Of a stretch of 64,000 nucleotides of DNA, positions 10,391 to 22,400 are shown piece by piece. The notes below the pieces were generated by a model, which saw only the letters and a program-made list of their open reading frames with translations, had not been told where the DNA came from and searched no databases. A program made the translations under genes and the position numbers. This DNA comes from Angiostrongylus vasorum (Eukaryota > Nematoda > Chromadorea > Rhabditida > Metastrongylidae), in contig JADANN010000468.1 of assembly GCA_018806985.1 (NCBI GenBank), positions 4,324,072-4,388,071 of the forward strand, in the 5' to 3' direction. Positions within the stretch are counted from its first letter, which is position 1, and every line of letters begins with the position of its first letter.

Positions 10391-10428
10391 TTTCCAGCAT
10401 AGCAGGTGAGCAAATCAATGTGAAGATG
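10381..10428 (+). promoter_or_regulatory. Probable trans-splice acceptor and start-stop uORF of the MPP8-like gene
   Basis: A strong polypyrimidine acceptor (TTTTCCTTTCTTTCCAG, AG at 10396-10397) precedes a 28-nt leader. In that leader an ATG at 10418 is followed at once by TGA (10421-10423), and the gene's own ATG is at 10426, two bases later. The acceptor is consistent with spliced-leader addition. The start-stop pair could lower initiation at the main start. Both are inferences from sequence. Confidence 0.5.
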
Positions 10429-13400
10429 GGTTGTGAAGACAGCACAAAATCGCAAAGTGGAGATAACGTAAGAAAGTCTCTTTGTTTTTGTAAATACTCT
10501 CTTAGGAATTATCACCAAGCAGAGAAGAGATTGGACAGTTCTACAGTAACAGAAAACTAAGTTTGGAACTGTTGCAGGGGTGCTGTTTAACTTTTAGTTA
10601 ATATAAAAAGGAAGATTGCCTAATATTAATTTCAAGTTACAGGCAAATACAAGTGAAGTAGAACCAGCGCTGAGCACAGTTGAAGGTGAAGAAAAGAAGG
10701 ATACGACTTCTGAATGCCATGTTCATATTGGCGACACTGGCCTTGAAGATGAAGATGAGGAGATGGATGATGAGGAGGTTGAGTCAGAGGGAGACGAGGT
10801 GTGTGCAAATGGAGGGAGCTTAGTTTCGGTTTCGAAATTTAGCTTGAAAATTAGAGGATCGTTTGGAGCATTTGTGCATGAAGAAGGAGGATAAATATGG
10901 ACAAATAGACTGACATATTTTATTTCTCAAATCTCTTCTAAATTAAGGGACTGAAAGGGATGAAGATCATGAATTTAGTGAATAAGTATTATTGTTGTAT
11001 CGTGTCGTAAATAATGTGTAGGTAATCTAAAATGATCGTGGACGTGAATCGGACTGGTATGCTTTGGTCTTGTGAATAATGCATGTCTTTAGGAGGCCGA
11101 TAGCGCAGTGGTGGTAATACCGATCATCACGAGCACGGTGCTCGTTAGATTCCGTTCCGGACTAACCAAACCTCTCACCCTCAGGGTCGGCAAATTGGTG
11201 CCGGACTTGTCCGGAAAAAATCAATCTCTGCAATCCAAGTGGGAACATTCTAGTACGGGTATTTCAGGGCTCAAGGGAGAATCGACTTTACTACCATTCT
11301 AAGACATGCAAGGTGAAATAAAAATCGTCAAGCAGCAGTCTAAGCCACACGTGAAAAGTTGGAGGATCTTCGTGGATGATGTGTACGAGGAAATGAATGT
11401 GAGAAATGCGCGAATCCGCACAGTAGACGTGAAGACGGGTCGTATAAATAAATATGTAATATAGTGTAATGTATACGTTGAACTCATAATGGGCACGCGC
11501 TGTTTAAGGTGGCTCTCCGAGTGGAATACAAGCAATTTTTTCGGCTGCTGTAGATTTTCTAGTTTTTTTGACAATAAAAGAGTATATTTATTTATATGAT
11601 CTTATAAACTGATCTTTAGCTGATGCGGGGTTGGTATAGGTCTTCGTTGTCGTTGTCGTTGCTGTTGGTGTTGTTGGTCGATGGCTGACGTTTCGGCGAT
11701 TTCGCCTTCCTCATGGCCTGGACGTATACAAGAACGCTTCAATTATTCGTTGGAAAAAAGGCTAAAGTATTAATGAAGATTAAACTTTTAAATAGACGCC
11801 ATATTGATCAAAAAGGCTACTCACCGTGCTGTTATGAGTGAGACTGCCCGCGTGTTGTTCACGTGGGACGGCGAGCCAGACGCAGCCATAGGTCAAAAAG
11901 TCATTTTGAAATAAATAAATAATAAAAGAGTAATTTTTTAATAACTATGGGGGGTTGGGGGTTTTAAGGATGGCGGATTGCGGAAGAGACCTTATTCAGT
12001 CGTTCTATGGGTATGAAAGATAGCTGTGCTACCATTTACTGTTCACTGTGGTCCGTTTTTGCAAATGCATTGCTGTGAAATCTTGAAACTGTTTTCCACG
12101 CTATGTGGGGTTTATTTCTGTGCCTTTATATCTCCACATTCCAAACAATGGCCATAGTGATTGAAGTGAATTAACAGTTAATCCTTAGTCAAATTACCGA
12201 TCACTGAATAAACTTTTTTCGGAAAATGTTTTCTACAAATCATTAAGTGTAAATAATTGTTTGTTCTGGTCTCACCTATACTATCCTGATATGCTTTCGA
12301 TTAGTTCTGGAAAGAATGTACATAGAGCAGTAGAAAGAATTCTGCATCGCTTTAACTAAAAATGGGAACTACAGTGTCCATAGCGGGGGTTATGGCTTAA
12401 AATCTTACTTACTTGGATAGCTTGTTCTCATATGTCACTCTAATAGCAGCACCTCAGTGGTCTTAGTCGTTACTTGTAGCCATCATCTGTGAAGGTGGTC
12501 GGATTCATGTGTTGTTTCGGCGGCCCATTGAGAATCGTATCCTTTATCCTCATTGACATGTCCGGTGCTGGTTTATCGTGTTTTACTAACGAATCGTAAC
12601 GAAGCGATGCTGAGTTCCATAAGTCTTCATCAAGCTAGTCGTGCCTATGGAGCCGAGTAAGGTTTGGTGTCTTGCATCCTGAATAATAGTCAGCGTATTT
12701 TTAAAGCCTGTATCGTTTCCTAAAATCGCGGTATTTAAGTAAGTTTTATGTGAAGCAAGCAACTTTGAAATCATTGTCAGTCAATGAAGTGATGTAGCGT
12801 CTTTCCTTCTAATTCCTTATGGTTTAGGAGTGTTCATCTGGAATAAAGGTTGGTTATGAAGGGGAATTTGTTTTTGTTATTCATTTTAGGTCGAGAGTAT
12901 AGAAGATATTAAAATACAGAATGGTGTATTCAAGTATAGAGTACGATGGGTTGGTTGCAAGCCAAGTGAGGATACATGGGAGCCGGAGGAAAGTTTCACA
13001 GGTGCTCTATTTTGCGCATAATTGAATAATAATGTGTTAATGAGCGTATAAGTGTGTATAGTATGTGTGTGTATAAATTTCAAGAACACTTAGTAGATAT
13101 AAAAAATGCATCTATATAAGTCCTTCCAATGGTTTACCGCCTCCTCGTGGCTAGGATGTGTTCCTGGGTGTCGGGCTGCGATGTGTAGCGAGGATGTTCA
13201 TTTTCCCAGCGGGGCCTTCCAAGCTGAGAAGGAGTCCGCCGTTTCAATCATGAAGCCAAGCTAAAAGTCAGCCAATATCAAGATCCACCACTGTCCTTGT
13301 GTCAAACTAGTCGTGCGGTGGCAAATCTCCCTCTAATCCATAAGGGCGGCGACTGCCTGTGGTGGTGACGGCCTTGGGCAGACTTTGGCTAGGCTGACCT

Positions 13401-16400
13401 CATGTCTCCAGAGGAACACAATGACTATACTAGTAAAACTTTGAAAAAAAAGTTAGAAATTATTGTGGAGCCCACACAACCAGTGAAGACAGGCCATCCA
13501 AATGTTCAAGTATGTGTCTGGATAAGTTGTGTCCAAGTTTTGATGTTAAGGGTCGTCCATGTACTTCGGAAGTCACTCCTAACTTTCGTACCTTATTTCT
13601 AACTGCTATTTTAACAATAGTTTCACTTTGACCGTGATCATAGTTAAGTTTAGCATTACAGAACGGTGATTCGTAGCTGAAACGTTTTCCATCAGTGCAC
13701 TTTTTTAAGTGTCCACTTACTGCAATGAATAGGAAACTTTGAAAGTTACAAGTATTTTAGGTTCTGAGAGCAAAGTGCTCCTGGAGAAGTATCGAGAAAC
13801 ACATAAAGAAAGGGTTGAGCAGCTCTTGAAAGCTGAAAGTAAGTTTTCCTTACATAATCAGAATGCTTAGGATCGTTAAGTGTGTTGAGATTACAAAAAG
13901 TTCTGTGTTGTAAACGAGAGGAATTTCTAACGAGATTTTTTCTCTACAGTGCAGCACTGCGGTTTTTTAATGAAGGCGTTGTCTTGTTATACTTTTTCAA
14001 TATACTCTCTTAGTACTTTTGTCAAAGTCAAACATATCAACTACCATTCAGCTCGTTTTTTTTCCCGCTTATGAGAACACTTCAGAGGCGAGAAAGGGAA
14101 GGCGGACGAAGCGCGGGCCTCGTTGGGAATATGTATCGGAGATTGTTACAAGAGATGTAAGGCTTATTTTTGATGGACTTTTTGACGACTCCATGTTTAG
14201 TAAAGATTGAAATTTGGTTTTTTTTTGTCTATGTTATGTCTATATCTAGTCGCGCAATATGTTCTCTCAGGATAAAACCGGGCTTAAGCCAAGAGAGCTA
14301 CAAGCGACTGACGTGTTTTATGGACAGCCTGCTAGTGAATTAGCCACTGCTTCCAGTGAACTCAAGAAACTTTTCGATCCTTCACATAAGAATTCCGCTA
14401 CGGAATTGGTGAATGTTTCATGTAATATTGGAGTTAGTTGATGATTTAGTTGTGTTCTTTAACGTTTTTTGACTTTTTGAGAAGGTCTCTCAGCTATTTT
14501 AGCGTTTTCATCGTAAGAATATTTCTTGGTGTTTTCAAAGGAAAATAACAAAGATCGATTTAGTTCCCTCACAACAACCGATCCAGCTGTCAAAGTAACT
14601 CGCAGTCAAACAAAGGCTCTTATTGGATCGCGTGACGTATCACGATCTAATACTCCAACTCTTACCACTAAACTTCTAACAGCTGCAGATACATCTCGAG
14701 GCTCAGTTAGCCCTACATCTAAGAAAACGAAAGGATCTCAGAAAAAAGGCAAAGCTGCAAGTAAACGGGCTCCAAAACGAAATGCTTCGGAGCAAAAGGT
14801 AGCTTCTTCTATTCTTCTGTTGCAATTTTTGTCAATCTTCCATACTTGTGCATGGAATTTTTATAGTTTTTTCACTCATGTTGTATACCCTTATCAACAC
14901 TTTTCTGGATAAGCAGATTGTTGCAGTGACTAGTTTCTAGTCCTCATGTGTTTATTTCTTTGATATGGGTCAATGAAAAAGAATATCTTAGGAACCTGCA
15001 CAAGGTCCAGAATGTGTTACGGTGAACTCGTCAAGTGTGGTCGACAATCAGGTATGCTTATAATATTAGCATCTCCTAACGCTTCTAGAGTTATTGAATT
15101 GTGAGGGGCACGCCAATCCTGAATATCCGCGCTACTACTAACGCATTTGCGACGATATAGATGCATTGTTATCAACGGTTTTTTAGACGAAAGCGGTTCG
15201 GTCTTGAGCAAACACTTCCCAGCTCAAGGTGAACCTCAGTGGTTTAATTGAAAATAGTTAGTGTCTACTCCTACTTTCTAACAAAACACAAGTCTTCCTA
15301 TTACACGGCGGTGAAGTTAGGATTTTTCTTTTGAACTCGCAAGTCGTCTTTTTTTGTCAATTCACATATCTCGAGCACAGATGCTATTGACCTGCAAGTC
15401 TAATCGGAAACGATGCCTTCATTTTAGACACACTAATGTCTGCTGTTGCTGAATTTTCTTTTGAAAGCATGAAGACCCAAGCTAGGGTGGTTTTAAAGTT
15501 AGAACTAAGAAAGTCAAAGTTAAAACGATGTTTTATAAAATTTGTACCTGTTTAATGAGTTAGGAAAAGTCGAGTAGTCAGATCTAAAATGTCAAAAAAT
15601 TACTACCCTTTTGGGAATGTCGTAATCGTAAGGAACGTGTTAATGATAGTAAGTAACCGTGTCGCACAGAATTCTTTTGTAAACTTTCAAACTGCAAGGA
15701 TACACTTGAGTTCTCCGCATGCAGTTATATCATTGGAACTACAAACAACAGTATGTTTTTCTTGGGTCTAAGAGATTAGTTTTATTAGCGTTGTTACATT
15801 AGTGCTTACTACTGAAGATCCTCGTTTGAAAATCAACGTGGACATATGCGCTTGCTTAACTTAATGCAGTGTGACTTGTATTTCTCTGGCTAGGAAGACT
15901 GCCCTAATCCAAATGTTCTATAGTTTTCGTTCTTTGAACGAAATTTTGTAGGTGACAACGAATTCATCTTCGGACAAGCCTCCAATTGTTTTGAAGCTGA
16001 CGCTTAAAAAGTAAGTTCATGTTTGTTGGTGATTTCATTTATGTGTTCTTTGGATACACTTCTGGCTGTTGTGACTAAACAATGTTTCTTCATTACTACG
16101 GTTAGTAGATTTAGCTGATAACTAGAAAACATAGAGTTTAAGACGCTGATCACCATGCAAGAATGCACCTAGCATTCATGTTTCGTTTATAAGTTTGTCA
16201 CAACAGTGATTGTGGATCTCGTATGGAAAAAACTAGGTCCCGCTAGTCTTTTGTGTTTTCCATAAAAGAGTTTGTTATTTTGTTAGATAAGATGGGTAAC
16301 GGATGTCTTATTGTATCAAGTTTTCACTTTTTTCTCATTTGCACGTTGGGGTAGTTCATTACACGAAACTTACTCGCATCCATCCTCAAATCAAAAGAAG

Positions 16401-19400
16401 GCCTTGTGGCTTAACAAAAATACTTGGGTACTTGGATGACCCGTCCTCACTGATTATGCGGACCCCCAGCATAATCTCCGTTTTTGGAGTTTTGCTGGGG
16501 TATCCATTGTGGTTCCATGGACTCTCGAGGTCAGCCAGGCGAAAGTCCGCCCCAAGTCGTCACCACCACAAGCAGTCGCTGCCTTTCAGAGGCAAATTTG
16601 TCACCATGCGACTAGTTCGGTACCAGAACGGTGACGGATCCTGATATTGGTTTACTTAGCTGGGCTTCTTGATAGAAACGCCGGACTCATCCTCGGTTTG
16701 GAAGACCCTGCTGGGGGAAGAATCTTCCCGCTGTATATCGCAGTCCGACATCCAAGAACACCTCCCAGCCACGATACGGTGGTAGCGAAGGTTAACAAAA
16801 TTACGATGATATCTGTTGATTACAGTGCAAACATAGCGAGAAATAATTAGCTTTTTTAACTTCAAACACTCATATTTCAGGGGAAAGTTTTAGCAGTTTC
16901 AATTAGAAGCGTAAGAATGAAAACTTGATCCTCTTAATGTCCTCGGGAATTGGAGAATTAGAGCTTAAGACTGTTTTAAATTCAAAACAGTGGATTTTCT
17001 ATAGAGCTTTAGAGAGCTGGGAAGCTTTATCTTATGAGTTTCTCTACTTCTCAAGACCTCAAGTATTCTAGTTATGGAAAAATTGCTAACAGTAATCAGA
17101 ATACGTTTCGAAAATGTTACTTTGTCTTTGTTTTGTTGCATTATTGCGTGGATATAGTTCAGAATATGTTTTTATAATGAAAGTGATTTTCCAGAGACAG
17201 AAAAACCTAGTAAGAAGGAGAAGCGATCGTCTTCAGAAAAAACACCGAAGGAAAAAAATAAAAAACAAAAGAAATTGTCTTTATCCGTTGTTCTTACCCC
17301 ACCTTCGCCACAGCCGAAGGAAGCTGACCAGAAGTTAGATAATGACACGAAAATGGATGTGGATTTGTCATCATCTCAGCCGTCTATTGAGCCTAAGCCA
17401 GGGTCGGAGAAATTGGCCGGTGATTTGAATGCTGAAGCTCCATCCGGGACTTCTGAACAATCTTCACGGCTCCTCCCACCGATTTCGGTACGAAGGCGGG
17501 CAGATCATTTGTTACCTGGGAAGATTTCCGTAGGACCGTTAACATCTCAAGTTCTTAACAATATGCTGCGTGAATTAGAAATCAAGTACTATGGAGACGA
17601 AGAACGGCACCCCTACACACAAGAGGTACATGGAGGGAAGATGTGATTTCTTATTATGATCAACATTGGAACATATGTTACGTATTTTTATTCATTGTGC
17701 AAGTCTTAGCACTTGATACTTGATACTTGAACGACTCGTCATCACTAGTTGTGCGGATCCCAGCATAATCACCATTTTTCGGAGATTTGCTGGTTAAGCC
17801 ATTGTGGTTCCCTAGAATCTCGAGGACAGCCTGGCCACAGTCTGGCCCAGGTCGTCACCACGACAGGCAGTCGCAACCCTTGTGGATCAGAGGGAGATTC
17901 ACCACAATGCGACCTTGATACCAAGACAGTGATGGGTCCTGGTATTGGTTTACTCTTGGCTAGGCTTCCTGATGGAAACGCCGGACTCCGTCTCAGCTTG
18001 GGAGACCTTACCGGGGGACGAGTTCCTCTGCTGTACCATCGCAGTCCGACACCCAGGGACATCTCCCAGCCACGATGAGGCGGTAAACCGTTGAAAGAAG
18101 TCTTAGCACTAGTTCCATTAATTTTTTCCTACTTGCCATCATCCATGAAAGTGATGTGACGGTACGTTCCCGCGCACACAATTCGTATACAACAAGGGAT
18201 GGACCCGGTCAACGCGGGTGAGTAAAACGTTTTCTCCTGTTGTAGGTGGCTCCCCTCGCGATCCGTTAAACACTATGAACTGGATTATCTTCCCTTTATT
18301 ATTTAAGTGTTCTTTGTTACTTCAGATTACTTAAGCACTCCTTCGTTCCACTGGCAAAGATGGGAAGTGTTCGGTAATTGAAAATTTAGAACCAACTTTT
18401 TACCGGTTTTTGTGCTACCTCCGTCCTAAAAGTGCGTGTAGCGCAGTGGTGGGAGGAGCCCTGCAGTGCACATGGGATCGATCCCCATGCCCCAGGATCA
18501 CCAAGCCCTTCATCCCGCCGAGTTTGGCAAATTGGTGCTAGGCTTGTCTGCGAATATTTCGCCACTGGCTCGATGCATCGGTAAGCCACCGCGACTTATT
18601 GTAAAGGCCAGATATGCATTCAATCACCTCCAAACGGTGTTGAATGAAGTCGAATTCATTGCGCATCCCTCAAGGATTGATCAACGCCAAGAGTTTTAGA
18701 GCTTTTTTTCGTCTCAAATTTTGAGCGTGAAACTGTCTCTGTTATTGTATATTGCTTTTCTGGATCGCCTGTTGATTGCTACATCGTCCTTGAGAGCACT
18801 TTCGGTGCACATTTCAGTATTATGATATTTGTTACTGTTTCATACTTTGTGTTAAAGAGTAGGCTTCTTACGCTGTCGACAGCCCGTTGGTGGTCAGCTA
18901 CTCACTGAAAGCGCTGTTGTCCTTGAGGACCTTTGGTTGCAAGGGAACAAACCTCGCTTCGATTAGGAATGGGTGGTGAAACCTATGGTATGATCTGGAA
19001 TTGTCATCTTGTGATTTCTGAGATGGCTATGTTCCACTGACTTTCAACGCGTCAGTGAGACGAGAAGGCAACATCCTCAGACCGAAAGCGAAATGACACA
19101 CCAAGCTGGCCATCTTTGTGTATAACGGTTGTAATACTGAAATGAATGATCATGATTTCGTTTTTGTGATATTTATCGATGAATCATCTCGTCCGTTCTC
19201 TATCTGATTATCTGATCAAGAACAAGTAAAATGTCGATTGTAAAGGTTTCGAATTTATTCTGTTTGTTCTACCATGTTTCAGACCCAGCTCTCCGCAAGA
19301 AGGTTTGATCATCTGCTTTCACATTTCGTTGATTCCAGTGGTTAACAGGAACAATTTTTATAGACCTAAATCGCATCTCCAGCATCTCTGGTTTTTAGGA

Positions 19401-22400
19401 TTTATGCACCTGCATCCTTGACCATCGGCCGTCCATACGACTATGAGCTTCGCATTTTCTCCCTCCCTCTCTATCTCTCCTCTCATTTTTATGAATTGGA
19501 ATGCTTGAATTATTGCTCGTTGTGAGTGTATCTGTAAACGCATGACTCTTATAAGAGCTACAAGTCTGGCGTTCTTTGTTCCCTTTTCACGACATTCTAT
19601 ATTGTCGATTTTCTTTTAAGATTACTTCGTCGCTTCTGTCGTCCCCAAGTATTTGGTTAAGCCATTCGCGTTGATTCGCCGAACCCGATAGAGTATTTTT
19701 TTCCTTTTTTTTTGGAGATGACAATTTAATCGACCATGAATGGAAAATCAGGAACAGTTTGGTTATTCACAAGGATTCGGAATGTTTGGGTCCAGCCACA
19801 GATCGTTCTCTTCAACCGCGGTGTTTAATTCAGCCGACGTTCATTCAGTTTGTGCTTCTGCTAATTCTCGCTGTTTTGCAGAGCATCTAGTTAGCGAAAG
19901 GAAGACGACCTATCTATAGCACATCCACTTTAATTCTCATGTTTTCCATTCGTTTCCACATGACATGCTGCTTTTGAGTACTTGGATTTCTTTGGAGTAA
20001 TATTTTATTGCGGAACCTTCTCTTACCGACTGTAGTGATGTTCTTGTAGAACCAGGAACTTAAGGCTGTAAAATTCTATATCTGATGAAGCTGTATGTCT
20101 AGAGTAGAAATATTCTGATTTTCATGAGAGCTTCCTTTTCTAACTGCGCAGGTATTTTTTTCTAAATACTTTGAAGGAATTGAGATATGACACTGTCATG
20201 TTTTTCTAGCAAGAATGGCTTATTCAGGATGAAGTGTTCGAATTTCAGGGGATGCTACAGAACACTGTGTTTTTTTCTAAAATCTTACTGAATAACTTGT
20301 TTGGATTCTGTGCGGTAATGATTCTTCGTGCCAAACTATCTTCGAAACTGATCACTGTTGTCTGTCTTGTTTTCCTTAGTGTTTTAGCAGTCAGTGCGAC
20401 GTCGAGCTAGGCCAAGCGAGGGAAACTAGATGGCAGTTGCTGAAGTTTTATAAGTGTTCGCTGTTGTAGAACAGCATTGTTTCATTTTTCCTTATTGACT
20501 GAAAACCTTTAATTCCTACTACTAGCCTGCGAGAAGTCGAACGAGTACGTTGGTTAGGCCTAACGGGCGGTTCTGCATATATTCTAATTGTGCTGTCGAA
20601 GTCTAATTTCATTTAAAAAAAGCTTATATCTAGCCTTATGATGCCTTGATATTGTTGGGAAACGAAGACTTCCAATTTAAGTTCTGGTCCGTATATATTG
20701 TGGACCCAAGTGGTTACTGCTTGAAGTAATTGACTTTGTTGTCCCTTCTAAGCTTGTATCATCAGGTGATAAGTGAAATCCTCCGATGCTAGTTTGAGTG
20801 CACACTGGATGTAGGCTGTTGTCGTAAGCTTCAGAAATTTCAGCAGCGTGATTTAGCTCTCACTTTACCAGTTCCATCGTACAGTAGACGTAAAACCTTT
20901 CTGCTGGTGGTCACTCAGAACCTCCTCATGTGTTTACCAGTCGATTGGTTGCCGGTTTTTGGCTGAACCGATGTGAATGATGTAGTCGGTGCTCAGAGCA
21001 TGCTCGCATGTTCACATGCATATGGAAATACAAAGCGGCAGGAAAGCCTGGGCAATACGAGACGTTCGGCACTAGTTTTGTCTTTTTCACAAAATATGTT
21101 CATCTTTATTATTTTGCACCGTAGAAAAGAAAGTTTGCATAAGGTTTTCGAAACAGTGTCGTTTAGATAATCTGCTGTGGCATCACTTGCTGACCAATGT
21201 ATTGAGGAGCGACCATCTGAGGATGCGGCACTGGAACAATAAACTGTCCCCCACCACGTTGCTGAACGGTCATCACAGTTTGTGGTGTCTGGTTCACAAG
21301 CTGTGTTTGCTGCTGTGGTTCCTGTTGCAGTGGTTGTCCATTGAAAACAATATGCCCGTTCACAGGCTGCTGATACTGAATTGTATTCGGTGGATGTTGA
21401 TTCGGTCCATAATAATGCGGCATAGTCTGTTGCACTTGATGAGCATGAGGTTGTTGCTGTGGAAGAACATCACTCTCATATCCTGATGGGATATTTTGGC
21501 GTTGCATTGCTACAGTGCCCCCTGTGCTGCCTCCCACACCATAATATCCTCCCATTTGCGAAAAGCTTCCTGCTGAGGAATTCACGTGATGATTTGCAGC
21601 ACTGATAAGTGGATGCGCCATTCTTGATAGATTATGATCGTCATAACGTGCAGTGGAAACATGATGACTTTGACTACCCATTATTGGTTGAGGCCTGCTG
21701 TAAGCCATAGGTTCACTGCCAACCAAAGAAGAGTCAGTTTCATATCGTGAACCACGAAAAACAGGCGGGCAGTCGTACTTCTCTTTGTCGAAGTTGCCAT
21801 CGCATGGTCCGTACACAGAAGGCACTTGATGATGGGGTCCTCCCGCTCCGTCTTGAGAAGTGAATTGCGGGTGTGGTGGTGGATGTGGAAATCCTGGAGG
21901 TGGAACACGACGTTCCTGATGTCTCATTTGATCATCGGCGGCCAGTCCCGAATCCGGGGTTGTTTGGACAACCACTGCAACAGGAACCACAGCAGCAAAC
22001 ACAGCTTGTGAACCAGACACCACAAACTGTGATGACCGTTCAGCAACGTGGTGGGGGACAGTTTATTGTTCCAGTGCCGCATCCTCAGATGGTCGCTCCT
22101 CAATACATTGGTCAGCAAGTGATGCCACCAGCACATTATCAACCTTCGGGAGTGTATATGCAACCAGTGTCGTTTAGATTTCACAGAGATTTCGACTGTT
22201 CTCTATACATCGCAGGGTAGTGCCTATAAATTTCTGACCATATGTGAGTTCATAACGCACATGATCCAAATGTCTTCTTTTAGTTTCCGCGGCGGAAGTC
22301 TCCAACTGGAAGAAGCCAACGGATTTGATTTCACACTGTTAGACCCTTGTTAAGCATTAGCAGGGTTTTTTTGGAAAATACGAGTTTAGATACGGCGATT

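Noticed and set aside
15189..15230. Candidate exon between TTTTTTAG and GTGAAC in the MPP8-like gene
   Set aside because: In the phase delivered by the preceding exon it hits TGA after six codons.
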